DNA of 64,000 bases, taken from positions 22,864,441 to 22,928,440 of the forward strand of contig OZ038378.1 in the NCBI GenBank assembly GCA_964036045.1. The letters run 5' to 3'. Every line of letters starts with the position of its first letter. The stretch's first letter is position 1. A program made the position numbers and the translations under genes. Under the pieces are notes generated by a model, which saw only the letters and a program-made list of their open reading frames with translations, searched no databases and had not been told where the DNA came from. Origin of the DNA: Eutreptiella sp. 'Long Island Sound 2002' (Eukaryota; Euglenozoa; Euglenophyceae; Eutreptiales; Eutreptiaceae). This document shows positions 36,901-48,900 of the stretch, one piece after another.

Positions 36901-39900
36901 TATGGGGGCTTTTGGGGGCCTGTGGGAACATATGGGGACCTATGGGAGCCTATGGGCACCTATGGGGGCCTATGGGGACCTATGGGGGCCTATGGGGACC
37001 CATGGGGACCTATTGGGGGCGTATGGGGGCCTATGGAGACCTATGGGGACCAACGTGGTCATCGTCGCTCGAAGGCTCTCGATCGCCGATACTCAATGGT
37101 GGCGAGTCGACACCAAGACCGGACAGTTCTTCTTCGACGCTGCTGTTGGTTATAACTACAACCAGAAGTATCGATGGACACCTAGCCAACCCTATGGTAT
37201 TGACACCTTTCAGTCTTCCCTCTAGTAAACAGATGACAGGTATTCTTGGGTGAGTATCCTAGCCTCTGCGTGCGCAATATGCACGAAGTGCGCACGCAGT
37301 GCGCACGCAGTGCAAACACTTAGCCTATGGGGAGCTATGGGGGCCTATGGGGGCATATGGGGACCCATGGGGGCTTATGGGGACCTATGGGGACCTATGG
37401 GGGCCTATGGGGAGCTATGGGGACCTATGGGGACCGATGGGGACCTATGGGGGCCTATGGGGACCTATTGGGACCTATGGGGACCTTGGGGACCTATGGG
37501 GACCTACTGGGGGCCTATGGGGACCTATGGGGGCCTGTGGGGGCCTATGGGGACCTATGGGGGCCTACGGGGGCCTGTGGGGGCCTACGGTGACCCGTGG
37601 GGACCTATGCGGGCCTATGGGAACCTATGGGAGCCGTGGGCACCTATGGGGGCCTCTGGGGACCTATGGGGACCTATGGGGACCTTTGGGGGCCTATGGG
37701 GGACGTATGGGGGCGTATGGGGACCTATGGGGACCTATCCGGGCCTGTGGGGACCTATGGGGACCTATTGGGGACCCATGGGGGCCTATGGGGGCCTATG
37801 GGGACCTTTGGGGGGCTATGGGGACCTGTGGGGGCCTATGGGGACCTATGGGGGGCTGTGGGGGCCTATGGGGACCTATGGGAGCCCTGGGCACCTATGG
37901 GGACCTATGGGGGCCTATGGGGACCTTTGGGGGGCTATGGGGACCTGTGGGGGCCTATGGGGACCTATGGGGGGCTGTGGGGGCCTATGGGGACCTATGG
38001 GAGCCGTGGGCACCTATGGGGGCCTATGGGGACCTATGGGGACCTATGGGGGCCTGTGGGGACCTATGGGGGCCTATGGGGACCTATTGGGGGCCTATGG
38101 GGACCTTTGGGGGGCTATGGGGACTTATGGGGACTATGGGGACCTATGGGGACCTATGGGGGCCTATGGGAAGCTATGGGGACCTATGGGCACCTATGGG
38201 GACCTGTGGGGGCCTATGGGGGACGTATGGGGGCGTATGGGGACCTATGGGGACCTATCCGGGCCTGTGGGGACCTATGGGGACCTATTGGGGACCTATG
38301 GGGACCTATGGGGGCCTATGGGGACCTTTGGGGGGCTATGGGGACCTATGGGGACTATGGGGGCCTATGGGGACCTATGGGGACCTATTGGGGCCTATGG
38401 GGACCTATGGGGGCCTACGGGGAGCTTTGGGGACGTATGGTGGCCTATGGGGACCTATGGGGGCCTGTGAGGGCCTACGGGGACCTATGGCGACCTATGG
38501 GGGCCTATGGGGACCTATGGGGACCTATGGGGGCCTATGGGGACCTATGGGGGCCTATGGGTACCTATGCGGACCTATGGGGGCCTATGGGGACCTATGG
38601 GGGCCTATGGGTACCTATGGGGACCTATGGGGGCCTATGGGGGCCTATGGGGACCTATAGGCGCCTATGGGGGCTTGTGGGGGCCTATGGGGACCTATGG
38701 GGGCCTATGGGGACCTATGGGGGCCTATGGGGACCTATGGGGACCTATGGGGGCCTATGGGGAGCTATGGGGAGCTATGGGGAGCTATGGGGACCTATGG
38801 GGGCCTATGGGGGCCTGTGGGAACATATGGGGACCTATGGGAGCCTATGGGCACCTATAGGCGCCTATGGGGGCTTGTGGGGACCTATGGGGGCCTATGG
38901 GGGCCTATGGGGACCTATGGGGACCTATGGGGGCCTATGGGGACCTATGGGGGCCTATGGGGACCTATGGGGACCTATGGGGGCCTATGGGGAGCTATGG
39001 GGAGCTATGGGGAGCTATGGGGACCTATGGGGGCCTATGGGGGCCTGTGGGAACATATGGGGACCTATGGGAGCCTATGGGCACCTATGGGGGCCTATGG
39101 GGACCTATGGGGGCCTATGGGGACCCATGGGGACCTATTGGGGGCGTATGGGGGCCTATGGAGACCTATGGGGACCAACGTGGTCATCGTTGCTCGAAGG
39201 CTCTCGATCGCCGATACTCAATGGTGGCGAGTCGACACCAAGACCGGACAGTTCTTCTTCGACGCTGCTGTTGGTTATAACTACAACCAGAAGTATCGAT
39301 GGACACCTAGCCAACCCTATGGTATTGACACCTTTCAGTCTTCCCTCTAGTAAACAGATGACAGGTATTCTTGGGTGAGTATCCTAGCCTCTGCGTGCGC
39401 AATATGCACGCAGTGCGCACGCAGTGCACACGCAGTGCGCACGTAGTGCAAACACTTAGCCTATAGGGAGCTATGGGGGCCTATGGGGGCATATGGGGAC
39501 CCATGGGGGCTTATGGGGACCTATGGGGACCTATGGGGCCCTATGGGGAGCTATGGGGACCTATGGGGACCGATGGGGACCTATGGGGGCCTATGGGGAC
39601 CAATTGGGACCTTGGGGACCTATGGGGACCTACTTGGGGCCTATGGGGACCTATGGGGGCCTGTGGGGGCCTATGGGGACCTATGGGGGCCTACGGGGGC
39701 CTGTGGGGGCCTACGGTGACCCGTGGGGGCCTATGGGGACCTATGCGGGCCTATGGGAACCTATGGGAGCCGTGGGCACCTATGGGGGCCTATGGGGACC
39801 TATGGGGACCTATGGGGGCCTATGGGAAGCTATGGGGACCTATGGGGACCTGTGGGGGCCTATGGGGGACGTATAGGGGCGTATGGGGACCTATGGGGAC

Positions 39901-42900
39901 CTATCCGGGCCTGTGGGGACCTATGGGGACCTATTGGGGACCTATGGGGACCTATGGGGGCCTATGGGGACCTTTGGGGGGCTATGGGGACCTATGGGGA
40001 CTATGGGGACCTATGGGGGGCTGTGGGGGCCTATGGGGACCTATGGGGACCTATTGGGGCCTATGGGGACCTATGGGGGCCTACGGGGAGCTTTGGGGAC
40101 GTATGGTGGCCTATGGGGACCTATGGGGGCCTGTGAGGGCCTACGGGGACCTATGGCGACCTATGGGGGCCTATGGGGACCTATGGGGACCTATGGGGGC
40201 CTATGGGGACCTATGGGGGCCTATGGGTACCTATGGGGACCTATGGGGGCCTATGGGGACCTATGGGGGCCTATGGGTACCTATGGGGACCTATGGGGGC
40301 CTATGGGGGCCTATGGGGACCTATAGGCGCCTATGGGGGCTTGTGGGGGCCTATGGGGACCTATGGGGGCCTATGGGGACCTATGGGGGCCTATGGGGAC
40401 CTATGGGGACCTATGGGGGCCTATGGGGAGCTATGGGGAGCTATGGGGAGCTATGGGGACCTATGGGGGCCTATGGGGGCCTGTGGGAACATATGGGGAC
40501 CTATGGGAGCCTATGGGCACCTATAGGCGCCTATGGGGGCTTGTGGGGACCTATGGGGGCCTATGGGGGCCTATGGGGACCTATGGGGACCTATGGGGGC
40601 CTATGGGGACCTATGGGGGCCTATGGGGACCTATGGGGACCTATGGGGGCCTATGGGGAGCTATGGGGAGCTATGGGGAGCTATGGGGACCTATGGGGGC
40701 CTATGGGGGCCTGTGGGAACATATGGGGACCTATGGGAGCCTATGGGCACCTATGGGGGCCTATGGGGACCTATGGGGGCCTATGGGGACCCAATGGGGA
40801 CCTATTGGGGGCGTATGGGGGCCTATGGAGACCTATGGGGACCAACGTGGTCATCGTTGCTCGAAGGCTCTCGATCGCCGATACTCAATGGTGGCGAGTC
40901 GACACCAAGACCGGACAGTTCTTCTTCGACGCTGCTGTTGGTTATAACTACAACCAGAAGTATCGATGGACACCTAGCCAACCCTATGGTATTGACACCT
41001 TTCAGTCTTCCCTCTAGTAAACAGATGACAGGTATTCTTGGGTGAGTATCCTAGCCTCTGCGTGCGCAATATGCACGCAGTGCGCACGCAGTGCACACGC
41101 AGTGCGCACGTAGTGCAAACACTTAGCCTATAGGGAGCTATGGGGGCCTATGGGGGCATATGGGGACCCATGGGGGCTTATGGGGACCTATGGGGACCTA
41201 TGGGGCCCTATGGGGAGCTATGGGGACCTATGGGGATTGATGGGGACCTATGGGGGCCTATGGGGACCAATTGGGACCTTGGGGACCTATGGGGACCTAC
41301 TTGGGGCCTATGGGGACCTATGGGGGCCTGTGGGGGCCTATGGGGACCTATGGGGGCCTACGGGGGCCTGTGGGGGCCTACGGTGACCCGTGGGGGCCTA
41401 TGGGGACCTATGCGGGCCTATGGGAACCTATGGGAGCCGTGGGCACCTATGGGGGCCTATGGGGACCTATGGGGACCTATGGGGGCCTATGGGAAGCTAT
41501 GGGGACCTATGGGGACCTGTGGGGGCCTATGGGGGACGTATGGGGGCGTATGGGGACCTATGGGGACCTATCCGGACCTGTGGGGACCTATGGGGACCTA
41601 TTGGGGACCTATGGGGGCCTATGGGGGCCTATGGGGACTTGTGAGGGCCTATGGGGACGTATGGGGACCTATCGGGGGCTGTGGGGGCCTATGGGGACCT
41701 ATGGGAGCCGTGGGCACCTATGGGAGCCTATGGGGACCTATGGGGACCTATGGGGGCCTATGGGGACTATTGGGTGCCTATGGGGACCTTTGGGGGGCTA
41801 TGGGGACCTATGGGGACTATGGGGGCCTATGGGGGGCTGTGGGCACCTATGGGGCCCTACGGGGACCTATGGGGACCTATGGGGGCCTATGGGAAGCTAT
41901 GGGGACCTATGGGGACCTATGGGGACCTGTGGGGGCCTATGGGGACGTATGGGGGCGTATGGGGACCCATGGGGACCTATCCGGGCCTGTGGGGACCTAT
42001 GGGGACCTATTGGGGACCTATGGGGACCTATGGGGGCCTATGGGGACCTTTGGGGGGCTATGGGGACCTATGGGGACTATGGGGACCTATGGGGACCTGT
42101 GGCGGCCTATGGGGACCTATGGTGACCTATGGGGACCTATGGGGGCCTGTGGGGACCTATGGTGACCTATGGGGTCCTATGGGGACCTATGGGGACTTGT
42201 GGGGGCCTATGGGGACCTATGGGGACCTATGGTGACCTATGGGGACCTATGGGGGCCTATGGGGGCCTATGGGGGCCTATGGGGGCCTATGGGGACCTAT
42301 GGGGACCTGTGGGGGCTTATGGGGACCTATGGGGGCCTATGGGCGCGTATGGGGGACCTATGGGGACCTATGGGGGCTATGGGGGCTTTTGGGACCTATG
42401 GGGGCCTATGGGGGTCTCTGGGGGCCTACGCGGACCTATGGGGGCCTATGGGGGCCCATGGGGGCCTATGGGGACCTATCGGGGCCTATGGGGGCTGTGG
42501 GGACCTATGGGGGCCCTACGGGGACCTCTGGGGGCCTATGGTGACCTATGGGGGTCTGTGGGGGCCTGTGGGGGCCTACAGGGACCTATGGGGACCTATG
42601 CGGGCCTATGGGGGCCTATGGGGGCCTATGGGGACCTATGGGGGCCTATGCGGACCTATGGGGACCTGTGGGCGCCTATGGGGACCTATGGGGACCTATG
42701 GGGGCCTATGGGGGCCTGTGGGGCCTATGGGGACCTATCGGAGCAGTGGCCGCCTAAGGGGACTATGGGGGCCTATGGGGGCCTGTGGGGGCCTATGGGG
42801 ACCTATGGGGGCCTATGGGGGCCTCTCGGGGCCTACGGTGACCCGTGGGGGCCTATGGGGACCTATGGGGGCCTATTGGGACCTATGGGGGCCTGTGGGG

Positions 42901-45900
42901 GCCTATGGCGACCTATGGGGACCCATGGCAACCTGTGGGGACCTATGGGGGCCTATGGGGACCTATGGGGACCTATGAGGGCCTATGGGGAGCTATGGGG
43001 AGCTATGGGGGCCTATGGGGACCTATGGGGACCTATGGGGGCCTATGGGGAGCTTTGGGGGCTATGGGGACCTATGGGTGCCTATGGGGGACCTATGGGG
43101 GCCTGTGGGGGCCTATGGGGACCTATCCGAGCCGTGGGCACCTATGGGGACCTATGGGGACCTGTGGGGGCTTATGGGGACTTGTGGGGGACTATGGAGA
43201 CCTATGGGGGCCCATGGGGGCTTGTGGGGACCTATGGGGGCCTATGGGGGCGTACGGGGAACTGTGGGGGCCTATGGGGGCCTATGGGGACCTATGGGGA
43301 CCTATCCGAGCCGTGGGCACCTATGGGGACCTATGGCGACCTATGGGGACTTGTGAGGGCCTATGGGGACGTATGGGGACCTATCGGGGCCTATGGGGGC
43401 CTATGGGGACCTATGGGGACCTGTGGGGGCTATAGGGACCTATGGGGGCCTATGGGGTTGTATGGGGACCTATCGGGGCTATGGAGGCCTATGGGGACCT
43501 ATGGGGTCTTTGGGGGGCTATGGTGACCTATGGGGGCCTATGGGGAACTGTGGGGGCCTATGGGGTCTTTTGGGGGCCTATGGGGACCTATGGGGACCTA
43601 TGGGGGCCTACGGGGACCTATGGGACTTGTGAGGGCCTATGGGGACGTATGGGGACCTATCGGGGCCTATGGGGGCCTATGGGGACCTATGGGGACCTGT
43701 GGGGGGCTATGGGGACCTATGGGGGCCTATGGGGTTGTATGGGGACCTATCGGGGCGTATGGGGGCCTATGGGGACCAATGGGGTCTTTGGGGGGCTATG
43801 GTGACCTATGGGGGCCTATGGGGAACTGTGGGGGCCTATGGGGTCTTTTGGGGGCCTATGGGGACCTATGGGGACCTATGGGGGCCTACGGGGACCTATG
43901 GGGACTTGTGAGGGCCTATGGGGACGTATGGGGACCTATCGGGGCCTATGGGGGCTTATGGGGACCTATGGGGACCTGTGGGGGGCTATGGGGACCTATG
44001 CGGGCCTATGGGGTTGTATGGGGACCTATCGGGGCCTATGGGGGCCTATGGGGACCAATGGGGTCTTTGGGGGGCTATGGTGACCTATGGGGGCCTATGG
44101 GGAACTGTGGGGGCCTATGGGGTCTTTTGGGGGCCTATGGGGACCTATGGGGACCTATGGGGGCCTACGGGGACCTATGGGGACGTATGGGGGCCTACGG
44201 GCGCCTGGGGACCTATGGGGACCTATCGGGGCCCATGGGGGCCTGTGGGGACCTATGGGGGCTTATGGTTTCAGGTTTCAGGTTTCAGGTCGACCCGCCC
44301 GAGGCACCAGCACAGCTGGAGGGGGACCCAGAAAACGAGGGGCTCCCAACCGCCATAGGGCGGCTTACTCGGTCCCGCCAAGTCGGGTCGAAGCGGGCGG
44401 CCCGTGGCAGCACCCCGCGCCACCGGGGGTTGACACTTGCCGGTTTCAGGGGGGGGGGGGGGTACGCGTTCGGTGTGGGTGGGGCGGTGGGGGTGTACCT
44501 GCGCTGCGGTGGTTTTTTCCTAGGAGGGGGCGGGGGAAGCGTGGGGATGTGCATGGGCACAGCGGGGCACAGCGCAGGGGTGCGGGGCCGCTACACAGGG
44601 GTGTTGCCTGGGATTGTGCTGGGGTGCAACGGCTGCGCAGCGTCGCAGTGGGGGGCTTTGCTGGGGCGCAGCATGGGGCTTCGCCGGGGCCGGGGCGCAG
44701 CGCTTGACTGAGCAGGGGCGCAGCATGTGGAGCTGGGCTGGGGCGCATTGGCTGCACCGGGGGCGCTGCGTGTGGCTGCGATGGAACGCGCTGGGTGACC
44801 GAGCAGGGGGGCTCCGTAGGACTGCGCAGGGGCGCAGTGCGGGGCCGCGCAGGGGTGCGGCATGCGGCTGCGTAGCCTGGAGCTGGGCTGGGGCGCAGCG
44901 GCTGCGCAAGGAGTGCAGCGTGGGGCTGCGCTCGGGCGGAACGCGAGGCCGCCGAAGGGGCGCCGCAAGGGGGCCGTGAGAGGGTGCGGCATGCGGCTGC
45001 ACTAAGGCGCAATCTGGGGCCGCTCAGGAGCGTTGCGTGGGGCTGCACAAGGCGCAGCGTGGAACAGCGCACAGGGCTGCGCTAGTGACGCAGCGTGCGG
45101 CCGCGGCCTGCGGCTGCGCAAGGTGCGCAGCGTGGAACTGTGCTGGGGAGCAGCATGCGGCTGCGCAAAGGGCACAGCATGCAGCTGTGCTAACGCGCTG
45201 CGTGGGGCTGCGCTGTGCGCAGCGTGGAATTGCGCATGGGCGCAGCGTGGGGCTGTGCAAGGGGCGCGGTATGGGGCCGCGCAGGGGTGCGGCAGCGGCG
45301 GCGCTGGAGCGCAGGATGCGGCTGCGCTGGGGCGCAACGCGGGACTGCGCGGCGTCGGGCGGCGCATGGGCGCTGCCTAGGGCTGCGGGGGGGCGCAGCA
45401 GCGTAGGTCTGCGCGGGGGCACAACAGTGCGGGGCTGCGCAGGGGCGCAGCAGCCTGGGGCTGCGCAGCGACGCAGCAGAGTGGGGCTGCGCAGGGGCGC
45501 AGCAGAGTGGAGCTGCGCAGGGGCGCAGCAGCGTGGGGCTGCGCAGGGGCGCAGCAGCGTGGGGCTGTGCAGGGGCGCAGCAGCATGGAGCTGCGCAGGG
45601 GCGCAGTTGCGTGGGGCTGCGCAGGGGCGCAGCATGGGGCTGCGTAGCGGCGCAGCAGCGTGGGGCTGCGCAAAGGCGCGGTAGCACGGGGCTGCGTAGG
45701 GGCGCAGCAGCGAGGGACTGCGCAAAGGTGCAGCAACACGGGGCTGCGCACGGGCGCAGCAGCGTGAAGCTTCGGAGGGGCGCAGCAGCGTGGGGCTGCG
45801 CAGGGGCTCTGCATGGGGCTGCGCAGGGGCGCAGCAACACGAGGCTGCGCGGGGGGTGCACGGGGGCACAGCAGCGTGGGGCTGCGCAGGGGCGCAGCAG

Positions 45901-48900
45901 CGTGGGGCTGCGCAGGGGCGCAGCAACGTGGGGCTGCGCAGGGGCGCAGCAGCGTGGGGCTGCGCAGGGGCGTAGCAGCGTGGGGCTGCGCAAGGGCGCA
46001 GCAGCGTGGGGCTGTTCAGGGGCGCAGCAGCATGGGGCTGCGCAGGGGCGCAGCAGCGTGGGGCTGCGCACGGGCGCAGCAGTGTGGGGCTGTGCAGGGG
46101 CACATCAACATAGGGCTGCGCTGAGGCGCAGCAGCATGGGGGTGCGCAGGGGCGCAGCAGCGTGGGGCTGTTCAGGGGCGCAGCAGCATGCGGCTGCGCA
46201 GGGGCGCAGCAGCATGGGGCTGCGCAGGGGCGCAGCAGCGAGGGGTTGCGCAAAGGTGCAGCAACACGGGGCTGCGCCGGGGCGCAGCAGCGCAAAGCTT
46301 CGGAGGGGCGCATCAGCGTGGGGCTGCGCAGGGGCTCTGCATGGGGCTGCGCAGGGGCGCAGCAACACGGGGCTGCGCGGGGGCTGCGCAGGGGCACAGC
46401 AGCTTGGGGCTGCGCAGGGGCGCAGCAGTGTGGGGCTGCGCAGGGGCGCAGCAGCGTGGGGCTGCGCAGGGGCGCAGCGTGGGGCAGCGGATGGGCGCAG
46501 CAGCGTGGGGCTGCGCAGGGGCGTAGCAGCGTAGGGCTGCGCAGGGGCGTAGCAGCGTGGGGCTGCGCAGGTGCGCAGCAGCGTGTGGCTGTTCAGGGGC
46601 GCAGCAGCATGGGGCTGCGCAGGGGCGCAGCGTGGGGCTGCGCAGGGGCGCAGCAGCGTGGGGCTGCGCACGGGCGCAGCAGTGTGGGGCTGCGCACGGG
46701 CGCAGCAGCACGGGGCTGCGCAGGGGCGCAGCAACGTGGGGCTGCGCAGGAGCGAAGCAGCGTGGGGCTGCGCAGGGGCGCAATAGCGTGGGGTTGCGCA
46801 GGGGTGCAGCAGCGTGGGGCTGCGCAGGGGCGCAGCTGCGTGGGGCTACGCCGGGGCGCAGCAGCGTGGGGCTGCGCAGGGGCGCGGCAGCATGTAGCTG
46901 CCTAAGGGCGCAGCAGCGACGGGCTGCACAGGGGCGCAGCAGCGTGGGGCTCTGCAGGGGCGCAGCAGCATGGACTTACGCAGGGGCACAGTAGCATGGA
47001 GCTGCGCAGGGGCGCAGCAGCGTGCGGCTGCGAAGGGGCGCAACTGCGTGGGGCTGCGCAGGGGCGCCGCATGGGGCTGCGCATGGGGCTGCGCAGGGGC
47101 GCAGCAGCGTGGGGCTGCGCAGGGGCGCAGCAGCGTGGGGCTGCGACGGGGCGCGGCAGCGTGGGGCTGCGGGGGGGTGCAGCATGGGGCTGCGCATGGG
47201 GCTGCGCAGGGGCGCAGCAGCCCGGGGCTGCGCAAGGGTGCAGCAGCGTGGGGCTGCACAGGGGCGCAGCAGTGTGGGGCTTTGTAGGGGCGCAACAGCG
47301 TGGGGCTGCGCAGGGGCGCAGCAGCGTGGCGCTGTGCAAGGGCGCAGCAGTATGGAGCCGCGCAGGGGCGCAGCAGCGTGGGGCTGCGCAGTGGCGCAGC
47401 AGCATGGGGCTGTGCACGGGCGCAATAGCGTGGGGCTGCGCACGGGCGTAGCGTGGGGCTGGCAGGGGAGCAGCATGGGGCCGCGCATGGGGCTGCGGCA
47501 TGGGCGCAGCGTGGGGCTGCGCAGGGGCGCAGCAGCGTGGGGCTGCACAGGGGCGCAGCAGCGTGGGGCTCTGCAGGGGCGCAGCAGCATGGACTTACGC
47601 AGGGGCACAGCAGCATGGAGCTGCGCAGGGGCGCAGCAGCGTGGGGCTGCGAAGGGGCGCAACTGCGTGGGGCTGCGCAGGGGCGCCGCATGGGGCTGCG
47701 CATGGGGCTGCGCAGGGGCGCAGCAGCGTGGGGCTGCGCAGGGGAGCAGCAGCGTGGGGCTGCGACAGGGCGCGGCAGCGTGGGGCTCCGGGGGGGTGCA
47801 GCATGGGGCTGCGCATGGGGCTCCGCAGGGGCGCAGCAGCGTGGGGCTGCGTAGGGGCGCAATAGCGTGGGGCTGCGCAGGGGCGCAGCAGCGTGGCGCT
47901 GTGCAAGGGCGCAGCAGTATGGAGTTGCGCAGGGGCGCAGCAGCGTGGGGCTGCGCAGGGGCGCAGTAGGGTGGGGCTGCGCAGGGGCGCGGCAGCGTGG
48001 GGCTGCGCAGGGGCGCAGCAGCATGGGGTTGCGTAGGGGCGCAGCAGCGTGGGGCTGCGCACGGGCGCAGCGTGAGGCTGGCAGGAAAGCAGCATGGGGC
48101 CGCGCATGGGGCTGCAGCATGGGCGCAGCGTGGGGCTGCGCAGGGGCGCAGCAGCGTGGGGTTGCGTAGGGGCGCAGCAGCGTAGGGCTGCGCAGGGGCG
48201 CAGCTGCATGGGGCTGTGTTGGGGCGCAGCAGCCTGGAGGTGCGCAGGGGCGCAGCAGCATGGGGCTGCGCATGGGGCGCAGCAGCGGGGGGCTGCACAG
48301 GGGCGCAGCGCCACGGGGCTGCGTAGGGGCGCAGCAGCATCAGGCTGCGGGGGGGCGCAGCAGCGTGGGGCTGCGCAGGGGCGCAGCGTGGGGCTGCGCA
48401 GGGGCGCAGCAGTATGGGGCGGCGCAGGGGCGCGGCAGCATGGGGCTGCGGGGGGGCACATCAGCATGGGGCTGTGCAGGGGCGCAGCAACATGGGGCTG
48501 CGCAGGGGCTCAGCGTGGGGCTGCGCAGGGGCGCGGCAGTATGGGGCTGCACAGGGGCGCAGCAGCATGGAGCTGCGCAGGGGCGCAGCAGCGTGGACCT
48601 GCACAGGGGCGCAGCATGGTGCTGCGCATGGGGCTGCGCAGGGCTGCAGCGTGGGGCTGCGTAGGGGCACAGCGTGGGGCTGCGCAGGGGCGCGGCAGTA
48701 TGGGGCTGCACAGGGGCGCAGCAGCATGGAGCTGCGCAGGGGCGCAACAGCGTGGAGCTGCACAGGGGCGCAGCATGGTGCTGCGCATGGGGCTGCGCAG
48801 GGCCGCAGCGTGGGGCTGCGTAGGGGCACAGCGTGGGGCTGCGCAGGAGCGCAGCATGGGGCCGCGCATGGGCGCGGCATGGGGCTGCGCAGGGGCGCAG

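Noticed and set aside
37190-37220. A 17-bp intron (GTATTGACACCTTTCAG) inside fragment B
   Set aside because: Sequence has GT and AG ends, but the length is below that of all other introns here and the frame is open without it.
45024-48467. Long Pro/Cys/Ala/His-rich frames on the minus strand and Gly/Ala/Arg-rich frames on the plus strand
   Set aside because: Both come from the stop-free 78-bp cycle of the 26-bp satellite.
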